Shown here one piece after another: positions 17,335-25,950 of a DNA stretch of 64,000 bases. Numbering within the stretch: the stretch's first letter is position 1; each line of letters begins with the position of its first letter. The position numbers were made by a program, and so were the translations under genes. The DNA lies in contig NZ_JOIY01000034.1 in the NCBI RefSeq assembly GCF_000720185.1, positions 1-64,000 of the forward strand, read 5' to 3'. The stretch is from Streptomyces sp. NRRL S-340. Lineage in GTDB: Bacteria > Actinomycetota > Actinomycetes > Streptomycetales > Streptomycetaceae. The notes under the pieces were generated by a model. It had not been told where the DNA came from and made no database searches. It saw only the letters and a list, made by a program, of their open reading frames with translations.

Positions 17335-17745
17335 ATGACCGTCCGGCACTTCACACCCGAGGGCATGCTGCGGCCCACCCCGTACCACCATGTGGCCGTC
17401 GGCACGGGGACGACGCACGTCCACGTCAGCGGGCAGGTCGCCCGCCGGGCCGACGGGACGCCCGTGGCACCCGGCGATCTCGCCGGCCAGGTCGCCCAGG
17501 CACTGCGCAACACCGCCGTCGGCCTCGGCGGAGCCGGTGCCTCGTTCGCGGACGTGCTGCGCCTGACGTTCTACGTCACCCGGTGGAGCCCGGAGAAGAT
17601 CGGGGACTTCATGGCCGGCGTGGAGGCCGTCGCCGAGGAGATCGGCCTCCCCCTCCCCATGCCTCCGGCGTCCCTCATCGGGGTCGACCACCTCTTCGAG
17701 CCGGACGTGCTCGTCGAGGTCGAGGCGACGGCACTGCTCGGCTGA
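17335..17745 (+). CDS. RidA/YjgF-family protein
   Basis: A 136-aa RidA-like protein. RidA proteins are trimeric imine/enamine deaminases that detoxify reactive 2-aminoacrylate-type intermediates. Family features are HVHVSGQVARRADG, the amphipathic helix with QVAQALRNTAVGL, FADVLRLTFYVT and the C-terminal MPPASLIGVDHLFEPDVLVEVEATA. The usual substrate-binding Arg of RVVV-type ends is not obvious, so it may belong to a divergent Rid subgroup. AAGGAAG precedes the ATG; control by HxlR is inferred. Confidence 0.87.
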   Translation: MTVRHFTPEGMLRPTPYHHVAVGTGTTHVHVSGQVARRADGTPVAPGDLAGQVAQALRNTAVGLGGAGASFADVLRLTFYVTRWSPEKIGDFMAGVEAVAEEIGLPLPMPPASLIGVDHLFEPDVLVEVEATALLG

Positions 17746-17907
17746 GCCGCCGCCCCGAGCGCGGCACAGTCGCCGCCCGGCGCGGTCTTCGCCGCCCCTG
17801 GCCGCGGCCGGCGCGGCCGTACGACCGGGACCGGCTGCCTGCCGAGCGACTGCCGGCCTGCCGCTCGCCGGGGGGCCGGCCCACGCGCGCTCGCGGGGGG
17901 CCGGAGG

Positions 17908-18426
17908 TCAGAGGGAGGCCAGCCAGGCCGCGGTCTCCTCCGGGCGGCCGAAGCGGTGGGTCCGCAGGGACGCGAAGCGCGGATCGCGGAGGCGGAGCGC
18001 GATGTCGCGGCGGCGGGCGCGGTACTGGGACCAGGACCACCACACCGGGTGCTCCCGGCTCAGCCAGCCCGTCCAGGTCTCCCTGTTGCCGCTGAAGAGC
18101 ACTTCGCGGGTGACGGTGCGCCGTACGGACCGGCGCAGGACGCGGGGCATGATGACGCGGCGGGGATAGTCCAGCCAGATCACCGTGTCGGCCCGGCTCC
18201 ACAGCAGGTCACGGACTTCCGGATAGCCGAGGGAGTCGGTGATCCAGCATGGCCCGGCGGTGATCCGCGCCACGTCCTCGGCCAGCTCCCCGTTGACGGC
18301 CCAGCCGGGGCCGGCGAAGTACAGCGCGTCCATCTCGTGGTACGGCAGGCCCAGGCGCGCCCCCAGGGCACGGGCCAGCGTGGACTTGCCCGCGCCCGTG
18401 GAGCCCACCACCAAGATCCGTTCCAC
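17908..18426 (-). CDS. P-loop NTPase, adenylate kinase/topology modulation type
   Basis: A 172-aa nucleotide-binding protein with a Walker A loop GSTGAGKS (residues 8-15) at the N-terminus, followed by HEMDALYF and a mid-protein VIWLDYPRRVIMPRVLRRS segment. This matches the FlaR/topology-modulation group of adenylate-kinase-like ATPases, whose function is poorly defined. The GTG start at 18426 follows GGAGTAAGG. It sits downstream of the flavin oxidoreductase on the same strand but 95 bp away. Confidence 0.8.
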   Translation of the reverse strand: MERILVVGSTGAGKSTLARALGARLGLPYHEMDALYFAGPGWAVNGELAEDVARITAGPCWITDSLGYPEVRDLLWSRADTVIWLDYPRRVIMPRVLRRSVRRTVTREVLFSGNRETWTGWLSREHPVWWSWSQYRARRRDIALRLRDPRFASLRTHRFGRPEETAAWLASL

Positions 18427-18520
18427 AGCCGCACCTTACTCCCGGATCCCCGGGGCTGTCCGTCTTCCCCCGGCCCGCGCCGCGGGCGGCGGGACCGCTG
18501 CGGCGGTGCGGCGGGTGCGC

Positions 18521-19594
18521 TCAGGCCGTGTACTGGTAGGCCGGGTAGGTCAGGTAGCCGGCGTCGCCGCCCTGGTAGTACGTCGCCTCGTCCACGGGGG
18601 CGAGGGGGACGCCGGTGCGCAGGCGTTCCACCAGGTCGGGGTTGGCGATGAAGCCGCGGCCGAAGCTGATGAGTTCGGCGCCCAGGCCCAGCCAGTGGTC
18701 GGCGTCGGTGCGGCCGGTCTGCTTGGGCCCCATCGGGAGCACCGGGTTCATGACGAGGGTGCCCGGCCACACGCGGCGCAGGCCGAGCAGCACGTCCTCC
18801 TCGGCGGTGGCCTCCAGGTGGACGTAGGCGATCCGGAGGCGGGCCAGTTCGGTCAGGAGCGCGGTGTACAGCTCGGGCACGTCGGTCTCCTCGACGCCCC
18901 AGAAGGTTCCGCCCGGGGACAGACGGATGCCGGTCCTGGCGGCGCCCACCGCCTCGACGGTCTCGGACACCGCTTCGACCGCGAACCGGATCCGGTTGGC
19001 CACCGTGCCGCCGTAGCGGTCCGTGCGGAGGTTGGCGTTGGAGGAGAGGAACTGCGAGATCAGGTAGCCGTTGGCGCCGTGCAGTTCCACGCCGTCGAAG
19101 CCGGCGTCGACGGCGCGCCGGGCCGCCTCGGCGTACGACCGGGCGTGCCCGGGCACCTCGGCGGTGTCCAGGGCGCGCGGGACGGGCACGGGCTGGGGTC
19201 CGCTCGGGGTGAACACCTCGCCGGTGGCGGGGACGGCCGAGGGGCCGACCGGCCGCGTTCCGGTGGTGTCGGGGTGCGAGACCCGCCCGCCGTGCATGAT
19301 CTGGGCGAAGATCCGCCCGCCGTTGGCGTGCACGGCCGCGGTCACCGGACGCCAGGAGGCGACCTGCTCGTCGGTGTGCAGTCCCGGCGTACCCGGATTC
19401 GACTGCCCGGTCACACTGGGCTGCACCCCCTCGGTCACGATCAGCCCTGCCGTGGCCCGCTGGGCGTAGTACGCCGCCATCGAGGCGGTGGCCAGTCCGC
19501 CGGCGGCGGCCCGGACCCGGGTCATCGGGGCCATCACCACCCGGTTGGGCAGCGTCAGGTCACCGAGCCGGTAGCTGTCGAAAAGGGTTGTCAC
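18521..19594 (-). CDS. Old Yellow Enzyme-family alkene reductase
   Basis: A 357-aa FMN-dependent ene-reductase, TIM barrel. Features are NRVVMAPMTRVRA at the first strand, QIMHGGRVSHP, the substrate-binding HGANGYLISQFLSSNANLR (His/Asn pair), RYGGTVANRIRF, and ISFGRGFIANPDLVERLR at the phosphate site. It reduces activated C=C bonds with NAD(P)H. The GTG start at 19594 faces the MerR gene across 116 bp containing a MerR-type dyad, so induction by electrophiles or redox signals is likely. Confidence 0.92.
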   Translation of the reverse strand: MTTLFDSYRLGDLTLPNRVVMAPMTRVRAAAGGLATASMAAYYAQRATAGLIVTEGVQPSVTGQSNPGTPGLHTDEQVASWRPVTAAVHANGGRIFAQIMHGGRVSHPDTTGTRPVGPSAVPATGEVFTPSGPQPVPVPRALDTAEVPGHARSYAEAARRAVDAGFDGVELHGANGYLISQFLSSNANLRTDRYGGTVANRIRFAVEAVSETVEAVGAARTGIRLSPGGTFWGVEETDVPELYTALLTELARLRIAYVHLEATAEEDVLLGLRRVWPGTLVMNPVLPMGPKQTGRTDADHWLGLGAELISFGRGFIANPDLVERLRTGVPLAPVDEATYYQGGDAGYLTYPAYQYTA

Positions 19595-19653
19595 GTCAGT
19601 ACTCCGTTGCGATCCGCCGTGCCCGGAACTCGGACACGGCGGCTACGCTAAAA

Positions 19654-19673
19654 CCTCACATCCATGTCAGAGG
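19654..19673. promoter_or_regulatory. MerR-type operator dyad
   Basis: CCTCACATCCATGTCAGAGG is an imperfect dyad (CCTC/GAGG outside, ACAT/ATGT inside) of the size and CCTC-rich form seen in MerR operators, located between the divergent reductase and MerR genes. Confidence 0.5.
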
Positions 19674-19710
19674 CAAGGACCTATGGCGCAGATCACACCG
19701 GGAGGGCCGC

Positions 19711-20088
19711 ATGCGGATCGGGGAGCTGGCGTCGCGCACGGGAGTGAGCGTGAGGTCCCTGCGCTACTACGAGGAGCAGGGGCTGCTGCGCAGCAGCCGC
19801 AGCGCCGGAGGGCAGCGGCACTACACGCAGGATGAGGTCGAACGGGTCGAGTTCGTCCAGCGCCTGTACGCCGCGGGCCTGTCCAGCCGGACCATCGCCG
19901 GCCTGCTGCCGTGCGTCGAGGCACCCAGCCGGGAGAACTCCGATGCCGCGCTGGAGCGCATGGCCGAGGAGCGCGAACGGCTCTCCGAGCACATCACCGA
20001 CCTCCTGCGCACCCGGGACGCGCTCGACGCGCTGATGGACGCGGCCCGGAAGTACCGGCAGCAGCTCCAGCCGGCAGCCGTCGAGTGA
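19711..20088 (+). CDS. MerR-family transcriptional regulator
   Basis: A 125-aa MerR protein: winged helix MRIGELASRTGVSVRSLRYYEEQGLLRSSRSAGGQRHYTQDEVERVEFVQ (first about 50 residues), then a coiled-coil dimerisation helix (ERMAEERERLSEHITDLLRTRDALDALM). A Cys in LLPCVEAPS after the DNA-binding region could be a sensing residue as in SoxR-like regulators, but there is no full metal-site Cys cluster. GGAGGG lies four bases before the ATG. The divergent ene-reductase is the likely target. Confidence 0.92.
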   Translation: MRIGELASRTGVSVRSLRYYEEQGLLRSSRSAGGQRHYTQDEVERVEFVQRLYAAGLSSRTIAGLLPCVEAPSRENSDAALERMAEERERLSEHITDLLRTRDALDALMDAARKYRQQLQPAAVE

Positions 20089-20162
20089 TCGACGGGGTCC
20101 ATAAGCGATCGACGGGGCCCATGAGCGCTCCGGACGGGGCTCCGGACAAGGCTCCGGACAGG
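20087..20162 (+). repeat. Two tandem repeat arrays after MerR
   Basis: Two 20-bp units (20087-20106 and 20107-20126, core GATCGACGGGG(T/C)CCAT) are followed by three 12-bp units of GCTCCGGACNNG (20127-20162). The first array starts inside the MerR stop region. No gene lies between here and the antitoxin. Confidence 0.8.
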
Positions 20163-20278
20163 GCTCCGCCCGGTCCGGCGTGGATCACTCAAGTCCTGCC
20201 CGGAGTCCTGCGCGGAGTCCGGGCCGCCCCCCGAAGTCTGTCGGGCCTGGCCCGGTGACCGCACCTCCCGGCTTCGCG

Positions 20279-20305
20279 CGATCCTCTACTCCTGGTAGAG
20301 GATCG
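20279..20305. promoter_or_regulatory. Perfect dyad at the toxin-antitoxin promoter
   Basis: CGATCCTCTAC (20279-20289), a 5-bp spacer, then its exact complement (20295-20305), ending 15 bp before the antitoxin ATG. Antitoxins of this kind normally repress their own operon by binding such a site, and TAGACT just downstream could be the -10 box. Confidence 0.75.
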
Positions 20306-20320
20306 CGGTAGACTCGGGAC

Positions 20321-20596
20321 ATGGCAGCGGACGAGACGAGCATCAAGGTGAGCACCGCCGCGCGGGACCGGCTCGCCCGGCTGGCCGCCGAGCACGGGAC
20401 GACCATCCGGAGCCTGGTCGAGGAGCTGGCGCAGGGCACTCCGACCCAGGCCGAGTACGCGGAGCGCGCGGAGCTGGCCCGCGCCGAACTCGCCTCCGCC
20501 CTCGGCAGCGCGCCGAGCCCCGAGGCCGAGGCGAGGGCCCGGGCCCTGCTGGAGCGGCTGGGAGCAGGACCGCACAGCCCGCGGGCCGCCGCGTAG
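20321..20596 (+). CDS. Antitoxin-like protein of a TA pair (ribbon-helix-helix type)
   Basis: A 91-aa protein whose first 35 residues (DETSIKVSTAARDRLARLAAEHGTTIRSLVEELA) have the strand-helix-helix pattern of Arc/MetJ or CopG DNA-binding antitoxins. The acidic, Ala-rich C-terminal half (EYAERAELARAELASAL) would bind the toxin. Its TAG stop overlaps the GTG start of the next gene by one base, and a perfect dyad lies at its promoter. Both support a type II module. Confidence 0.75.
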   Translation: MAADETSIKVSTAARDRLARLAAEHGTTIRSLVEELAQGTPTQAEYAERAELARAELASALGSAPSPEAEARARALLERLGAGPHSPRAAA

Positions 20597-20994
20597 TGGC
20601 GGCGATCGCGGTCGTCCTGGACCACACCACCGCCACGGCCCTGTACGACCCGAAGGACCCGTTCAACGAGGCCGTCGCCGCCTTCTACGTACAAGCCTCC
20701 GGCGGTCTCGGCAGCCTGTACGCGCCGGTCCTGTCGCTCACGGCCGGCGACGCCGAGCGGCCCGGCCTGTTCAGCTACGTCAAGGGGCTGCGCTTCATCC
20801 GGCTGGAGGCGTTCGACACCGACGCCGCCGTCACCGCCACCGAACTGCTGCGCTTCGGGCACCCGTGGGCCACCGTCCACGCCATCCACGCCGCCCGGCC
20901 GTCGGCCGCCCACCCCACGGGGCGCTTCCTCCTGACCCTGACCCCGAAGGCGTACGCCGGCACCGGAGTGCAGGCGGTCCACCCCGGTGGGTGA
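20596..20994 (+). CDS. PIN-like toxin of a TA pair
   Basis: A 132-aa protein starting MAAIAVVLDHTTATALYDP; an early Asp after a hydrophobic strand is the first acidic residue of PIN-domain RNases (VapC-like), which cleave RNA with Mg2+. Later acidic positions (NEAVAAFY, LEAFDTDAAVTATELL) could complete the site, but the usual GxxxxTxD pattern is weak, so catalytic competence is uncertain. It is coupled to the preceding antitoxin by a TAG/GTG overlap. Confidence 0.65.
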   Translation: MAAIAVVLDHTTATALYDPKDPFNEAVAAFYVQASGGLGSLYAPVLSLTAGDAERPGLFSYVKGLRFIRLEAFDTDAAVTATELLRFGHPWATVHAIHAARPSAAHPTGRFLLTLTPKAYAGTGVQAVHPGG

Positions 20995-21060
20995 GGCAGC
21001 GATGAGATTCCGCCGTCCGGGGAGTCTTCATCCCTGTCGTCACCCGTCCAGGAGGAACAC

Positions 21061-21705
21061 ATGACCCAGCTGCTGAAAGTCCAGAACTTCAACGTCTCGA
21101 GTGACGGCGTCGCTGCCGGTGAGGACCAGAGCCTGGAGCGGCCGTTCGGCCATGTCGACCACAGGGAGCTGTTCGCCTGGGCCGGTGCCACGGCGAGCTG
21201 GCCCGGGCGCACCGACCCCGGAGGCAGCCGGGGCCTCGACGACTACTTGACGCGCGATTTCTCGCACAACATCGGCGCGGAGATCATGGGCCGCAACAAG
21301 TTCGGGCCGCAGCGCGGGCCCTGGCAGGACGACCAGTGGCGCGGCTGGTGGGGTGAGGAACCGCCGTTCCACACACCGGTGTTCGTCCTGACCCACCACC
21401 CGCGTCCTTCCTTCACGCTCTCCGACACCACCTTCCACTTCGTCGAGGGGGACCCGGCCACGGTGCTCGCGCGGGCCCGGGAGGCGGCCGGGGGCAAGGA
21501 CGTACGGCTCGGCGGCGGGGTCACCACCATCCGCGAGTTCCTCGACGCCGGTCTCGTCGACACCCTGCACGTGGCGGTCTCTCCGGTGAAGCTCGGGTCC
21601 GGGCTGCGGCTGTGGGAGTCGCCGGACGAACTGCTCGACCGCTACCACCTGGACGTCGTGCCCAGCCCGAGCGGCGTGACGCACCACCTCTTCTGGCGGA
21701 AGTGA
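21061..21705 (+). CDS. Dihydrofolate reductase-family protein (RibD C-terminal fold)
   Basis: A 214-aa stand-alone reductase of the RibD-C/DHFR superfamily: KVQNFNVSSDGVAAG at the N-terminus, AEIMGRNKFGP, PVFVLTHHPR, VRLGGGVTTIREFLDAGLVDTLHVAVSPVKLGSG and a C-terminal GVTHHLFWRK. Many actinobacterial relatives are NADPH-binding proteins of unknown substrate. AGGAGGAA precedes the ATG closely. It stands alone. Confidence 0.85.
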   Translation: MTQLLKVQNFNVSSDGVAAGEDQSLERPFGHVDHRELFAWAGATASWPGRTDPGGSRGLDDYLTRDFSHNIGAEIMGRNKFGPQRGPWQDDQWRGWWGEEPPFHTPVFVLTHHPRPSFTLSDTTFHFVEGDPATVLARAREAAGGKDVRLGGGVTTIREFLDAGLVDTLHVAVSPVKLGSGLRLWESPDELLDRYHLDVVPSPSGVTHHLFWRK

Positions 21706-21786
21706 CCGGCACGGCGGGGCGGCCTGCTCACCCGGGCCGGCCCGCCCGCGGACGGAGGTGAGCGGCGCCCGGCTCCCCGGGCCCGC

Positions 21787-24603
21787 TCACCGACCGGCGT
21801 GCTCCGCCAGATGCGCGGCGACGCGCCGGGCGTCCTCGGCGCGGTGCTGGCTCCGGTAGAGCCGCAGCGCGGTGGTCCACGCGGCGCGGGCCTGTACGAG
21901 GTCGCCGCGCTCGGCGTGGACGTCCGCGAGGGCGGACCAGGTGTCGGCCTCGCGGTTGGCGTTGCCGATGGCCCGGAAGTGGGCGAGGGCCTGGCGGTAG
22001 GCGTAGCAGGCGCGTTCCGTCCGTCCGGTGCGCCAGGCGATGTGGGCCAGGGTGTCCCAGGTGGCGGCCTGGCCCTCGCCGTCGTCGTGGAGCCGCAGCA
22101 GGGGCAGCGCCTGCAGGCAGTGCTCCTCGCCGCTGGTGTACCGGCCGAGGCGGGCGAGGGCCCACCCGGTCCCGTTGAGAGCGTTGGCCTCCCCGACCTG
22201 GTCCCCCAGCCGCCGGTACCCCTCGACCGCCTGCGCGAAGTGCGGCAGGGCGCTCTCGTGGGCGTCGATGCGCACGTGGACCTCCGCGAGCGCGTGGTGC
22301 GACCGGGTGCGCCCCGGCAGGTCGTCGTGCTCGGTGAAGTGGGCCAGGGCGGCGTCGAGATGGGGCAGGGCCTCCTCGTGGCGCCCGGCCTGGGCCAGGG
22401 CGACGGCCAGCCGCTGGCGGGTGTGCGCGGTGAGGGAGGCGTCCTCGATGGCGCGCGCCGCTTCGAGGGCCATGTGCCAGGCCTGGATGCTCTCGGCGAA
22501 GAGGCCGCGCCGCCAGCGGAAGGTGTGCAGCGACCAGACGAGCCGGCACAGCTGCAGGTGCGCCCGGTGCCGCCGGGTCGTCGTGACGATCTCCTGGAGG
22601 CAGGCGTACTCGTCCTCGAACCAGGCCAGGGCGCTGTCGGCGTCGTCGAACGAGAGCGGGGCCGGACCCTGGTCCGCGACGCCCAGCGGGTCCTGCGCGG
22701 TGCGGTGCGGGTCCAGGGCGCTGTGCGCCGCGTGGGCGGTGCGGACGTAGAAGTCGACCAGGCGCCCGGTCAGTTCGTCGCGCGGGCCGGCCGCCAGGCG
22801 GGCCGCCCCTTCCCGCGCGTACAGCCTGACCAGGTCGTGCATCTGGTAGCGCCCGGGGCGGTTCTCCCGTACCAGGCAGGCCTCCTCCAGTCTGCGCAGG
22901 GTGCCCCGGGTGTGCGCGGGCGTGCGGTCGGCCAGATGGGCGAGCGCGGCGAGGGAGACGTCCGTGTGGGGCACCAGCCCGAACAGGTTCAGCAGGCGCG
23001 CGGCCGGGGGGTCCAGGGCGTGTTCGGACGACGTGAACAGGGCGCGCAGGTTGAGGGACACGTCGCCCGCGTCGAGGGCGTCGAGGCGGGTGCGGGGGTC
23101 GAGCAGGTCCTGGGCGAGCTGGTCCAGCGAGGCCGGGGAGAGGTCCAGGGCGTGGGCGGCGGCGATGTCGAGGGCGAGGGGCAGCCCCGAGCAGGCGCGG
23201 ACGATGTCCCGCATCGCGGGTTCGCGGGCCGCGCGGGTGGCGCCGACGCGCTGGGCGAAGAGGCGGGAGGATTCCGCTTCGGGCAGGACACCGAGCCGGA
23301 CCGAGTCCGCGCCGCACCGGACCTTGAGGCCGCTCAGGGTGTTCCTGCTGGTCACCAGGGTCCGGCAGCCCGCGCCGCCGGCCAGCAGCGGCAGTACCTG
23401 GGTGGTGTCGCGGGCGTTGTCGAGGACGACGAGGACGCGCCGCCCGTCCATGAGGGTGCGGTACAGCCCCGCCCGGCCCTCCAGGTCCGGGGGCAGTTCG
23501 TGCGCGGCGGCGCCCAGGGCCATGAGGAACGCCTGGAGGACGTCCGCGGGGCGGGCCGGCGGGGTGTGCGGGCTGAAGCCGTTGAGCTGGGCGTGGAGCT
23601 GGCCGTCGGGGAAGTCCTCGATGTGCTGGTGGGCCCAGCGCAGGGCCAGCCACGTCTTGCCGATGCCGCCCATGCCGGTGATCGCGCAGACTCCCGGCGC
23701 GTTCGGGCCGGTCCGCGCGGCCTGGGCGTCCAGCAGCCGCAGCGCGTCCTGGCGCCCGACGAAGCCCACCGGGACCGCGGGCAGTTGGCGCGGGACCCGC
23801 GCCGGGGCACGCGCCGGCGGAACACCGGTGCCTGCCGGGCCGGGCGCGGGCAGGTGCAGGGCGTCGTCGAAGGCGAGGATGCGCTGGTACAGCTCCTGGA
23901 GGGGCGGGCCCGGGTCCGCTCCCATCTGCTCCACGAGATCGCCGCGCAGCCGCTCGTAGGCGGTGAGGGCCGCGGCGGGCCGTCCGCTGCGGTACAGGGC
24001 GAGCATGTGCTGGTGGGCGAGGCGTTCGTCCAGCGGGTGGTCGCCGGTGAGCGCCTCCAGGGAGCGGACGGCTTCCGCGTGGCGGCCCTGGGCGAGCAGG
24101 AGTTCGTGCCGCGCCACGGTGGCGTGCAGGTGCTCGGCCTCCAGCGTGAGGCGGTACCGGTCGAGCCATGCGGAGTTCACACCGGCGAACGGGCGTCCCC
24201 GCCAGAGGGCGAGCGCCTGCTCGTACTTCGGGCCGGCCTCCTCCGGTTCTCCCTCGTCCGCCTGCCCCACCAGGTCGCGGAAGCGGAACAGGTCGACGGC
24301 CGCCGGGTCGGTGCGCAGCACGTAACCGGCCGTCGTGCGGAGGATGTCCCACTCCTCCGCCCGCCCGGCCAGGGAGGTCCGCAGGGCACGGAGGCGGGAC
24401 ACGTAGCTGTAGAGGGCGGCGACCGCGCGCGGCGGCGGTGACTGGCCCCAGACCCGGTCCACCAACGCGTCCACGGAGACGGGCCGGTTGGCCTCCAGGA
24501 GCAGCACGGCGAGAACACAGCGCTGGCGCGGGGTGCCGGGGACGACGTCGGACCCGTCGAGGCTGATGACGACGTCACCCAGGAGTCTGAATCGCGTACC
24601 CAT
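21787..24603 (-). CDS. SARP/AfsR-like regulator: SARP DNA-binding, BTAD, NB-ARC and TPR domains
   Basis: A 938-aa multidomain activator. Residues about 1-95 form an OmpR-type winged helix (FRLLGDVVISLDG, RQRCVLAVLLLEANRPVSVDALVDRVWG); about 95-245 is the BTAD helical domain (VDLFRFRDLV, DERLAHQHMLALYRSGRPAAAL). An NB-ARC ATPase follows, with a P-loop GMGGIGKT (residues about 309-317), Walker B VLVVLDN, and GLPLALDIAAA. TPR repeats occupy about 680-930. These proteins activate secondary-metabolite or differentiation genes in response to an unknown ligand. ATG 24603 follows GAAGGG. The frame is open a further 290 codons upstream, but that stretch has no domain. Confidence 0.92.
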   Translation of the reverse strand: MGTRFRLLGDVVISLDGSDVVPGTPRQRCVLAVLLLEANRPVSVDALVDRVWGQSPPPRAVAALYSYVSRLRALRTSLAGRAEEWDILRTTAGYVLRTDPAAVDLFRFRDLVGQADEGEPEEAGPKYEQALALWRGRPFAGVNSAWLDRYRLTLEAEHLHATVARHELLLAQGRHAEAVRSLEALTGDHPLDERLAHQHMLALYRSGRPAAALTAYERLRGDLVEQMGADPGPPLQELYQRILAFDDALHLPAPGPAGTGVPPARAPARVPRQLPAVPVGFVGRQDALRLLDAQAARTGPNAPGVCAITGMGGIGKTWLALRWAHQHIEDFPDGQLHAQLNGFSPHTPPARPADVLQAFLMALGAAAHELPPDLEGRAGLYRTLMDGRRVLVVLDNARDTTQVLPLLAGGAGCRTLVTSRNTLSGLKVRCGADSVRLGVLPEAESSRLFAQRVGATRAAREPAMRDIVRACSGLPLALDIAAAHALDLSPASLDQLAQDLLDPRTRLDALDAGDVSLNLRALFTSSEHALDPPAARLLNLFGLVPHTDVSLAALAHLADRTPAHTRGTLRRLEEACLVRENRPGRYQMHDLVRLYAREGAARLAAGPRDELTGRLVDFYVRTAHAAHSALDPHRTAQDPLGVADQGPAPLSFDDADSALAWFEDEYACLQEIVTTTRRHRAHLQLCRLVWSLHTFRWRRGLFAESIQAWHMALEAARAIEDASLTAHTRQRLAVALAQAGRHEEALPHLDAALAHFTEHDDLPGRTRSHHALAEVHVRIDAHESALPHFAQAVEGYRRLGDQVGEANALNGTGWALARLGRYTSGEEHCLQALPLLRLHDDGEGQAATWDTLAHIAWRTGRTERACYAYRQALAHFRAIGNANREADTWSALADVHAERGDLVQARAAWTTALRLYRSQHRAEDARRVAAHLAEHAGR

Positions 24604-25068
24604 AGGCCCTTCGCCCGTGTGGCCCCTCGAAGCGGCACCGCAGGCCGGACCCGGCTCTTCGCCGGCCGCCCCGCCGTTGCAAGAAGATATCAAGGTCCTT
24701 GCAGGGCCGGTACGGGACTTTGGTGGGGACCGAGGACGCCGCCGGGGGAAGGCCCGGCCGAGGAGCGGGCCGCGGCGCGTGCCGGTCCCGGCCGCGGGGC
24801 CGCGCCGGTGCCGCCGGACGCCGCCCCACGGGGGTGGGCGGAATCCGGCCCGGCACCGGGGCGGCACCCGGGCCGCGCGCCCGAACGACCGGGGCGCGAA
24901 ACGACCGATGCCCAGAACCGTCCCACGCCGGAACGACCCACGCGCGAACGGACCACGCCAACGGCCCACGCCCGAACGGCCCGTGCCCCGGGGGGGCGGG
25001 GTCGTGCCTCTCCCCCGTGCAGACGTCCCTTCCGCTCCGGTACCGGAGCCCCAACGGCAAGGAGAACC
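24604..25068. other. 465-bp divergent spacer with degenerate repeats
   Basis: No gene. 24670-24720 is locally A/T-richer with two TTGCA boxes 22 bp apart (CGTTGCAAGAAGATATC, CCTTGCAGGG), a candidate SARP-gene promoter. At about 24890-24990 four or five degenerate copies of a CGAACGRCCCACGC-like unit occur at 14-18 bp intervals ahead of the secreted-protein gene. Confidence 0.5.
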
Positions 25069-25455
25069 ATGACCAAGCACGCTGTACGCACAGGACTCGT
25101 CGGCCTCTCGGCCGCCGTCGGACTGCTCGCCGCCACCGGCGGTGTCGGGCACGCCCAGCCGCTGACCACGGCAGGGCACTCGGCCACCGCGCTCCCGGCC
25201 GCCGTCGCGGCCGGCTACGCCGTCGTACCGTACGAGAACGTCAACGTCCGCAAACTTCCCAGCAAGAACGGCGCCTACCTGGCCACGCTCACCGCGGGCC
25301 GGACCTACACGGCCTACTGCTGGACGCACGGCGACACGGTGACCGACCACGGGATCACCAACGACATCTGGATCGGCTTCGCCGACGGCTACAGCAGCGC
25401 CGTCTACTTCAAGGGCGACGAGTACGCCAACCTGCCCGTCTCCGCCCGCTGCTGA
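25069..25455 (+). CDS. Small secreted SH3-like protein
   Basis: A 128-aa exported protein. The signal peptide ends near GGVGHAQ. The mature part contains YENVNVRKLPSKNGAYLATLTAGRTYTAYCWTHGDTVTDHG followed by IWIGFADGYSSAVYFKGDE, the pattern of bacterial SH3-like domains (NVR...P...G). Two Cys, one at the C-terminus, could pair. AAGGAGAA precedes the ATG. A second gene of the same kind follows 36 bp downstream, so the pair is probably one operon. Function unknown; perhaps cell-wall binding. Confidence 0.8.
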   Translation: MTKHAVRTGLVGLSAAVGLLAATGGVGHAQPLTTAGHSATALPAAVAAGYAVVPYENVNVRKLPSKNGAYLATLTAGRTYTAYCWTHGDTVTDHGITNDIWIGFADGYSSAVYFKGDEYANLPVSARC

Positions 25456-25491
25456 CCGGTCCGCCGTCCCGCCCACCCGAAGGAGAAAACC

Positions 25492-25848
25492 GTGCGCAAC
25501 CGCTCACGCAGGGGCGCTGCCGCCCTCGCCGTCGGCGCCGCGCTGGCGTTCGTCGGCGTGTCCGCCCCCACGGCCTCGGCCGCCGACGCCTGTGTCGTCA
25601 ACGGACCCGCCTACTACTGCCACAACGTCTACGGTGCCGCCGTCTACAACGGCTTCGCCAACCCGGGCCCGGTCGTCGGCCGCATGTACACGACGTACAG
25701 CTGGTTCAGCTGCCGCGTGGACAACGGCGCGTACGTCGGCGGGCCGCACCCGTACCGCTGGCTGCTGACCAAGGCCGACAACGGCGTCTGGGGCTTCATG
25801 AAGGACACCTCCATCAGCTCGGAGACCGACCCGGTGATCCCCTGCTGA
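25492..25848 (+). CDS. Small secreted Cys-containing protein
   Basis: A 118-aa exported protein with signal peptide MRNRSRRGAAALAVGAALAF and cleavage near TASAAD. The mature part (about 85 aa) has four Cys (ACVVNG, YYCHN, FSCRVD, IPC at the C-terminus) and ends like its upstream neighbour with a terminal Cys. Tyr/Gly-rich VYGAAVYNGF and YVGGPHPYRWLLTKADNGVWGFM suggest a small beta fold related to the SH3-like neighbour. GTG start with AAGGAGAAA. Confidence 0.78.
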   Translation: MRNRSRRGAAALAVGAALAFVGVSAPTASAADACVVNGPAYYCHNVYGAAVYNGFANPGPVVGRMYTTYSWFSCRVDNGAYVGGPHPYRWLLTKADNGVWGFMKDTSISSETDPVIPC

Positions 25849-25863
25849 CCCTTCGGCGGTGAC

Positions 25864-25950
25864 CGCCGGCACTCGGTGAACGCCGGCACTCGGTGAACGC
25901 CCTCTCTCCGGGCGCCCGGAGAGAGGGCAGCCGGGCGCCCGGAGAGAGGG
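25864..25950. terminator. Tandem repeat plus perfect 28-bp palindrome, likely terminator
   Basis: Two 17-bp direct repeats (25864-25880, 25881-25897; CGCCGGCACTCGGTGAA) are followed by a perfect 28-bp palindrome (25900-25927, arms CCCTCTCTCCGGGC) and a second copy of its right arm (25931-25950). The second copy offers an alternative pairing partner. It follows the two secreted-protein genes. The rest, up to 26202, has no gene. Confidence 0.65.

Noticed and set aside
24604..25476. N-terminal extension of the SARP protein by about 290 residues
   Set aside because: The extension is antisense to a secreted-protein gene and has no domain. SARP proteins normally start at the winged helix, as the ATG at 24603 gives.
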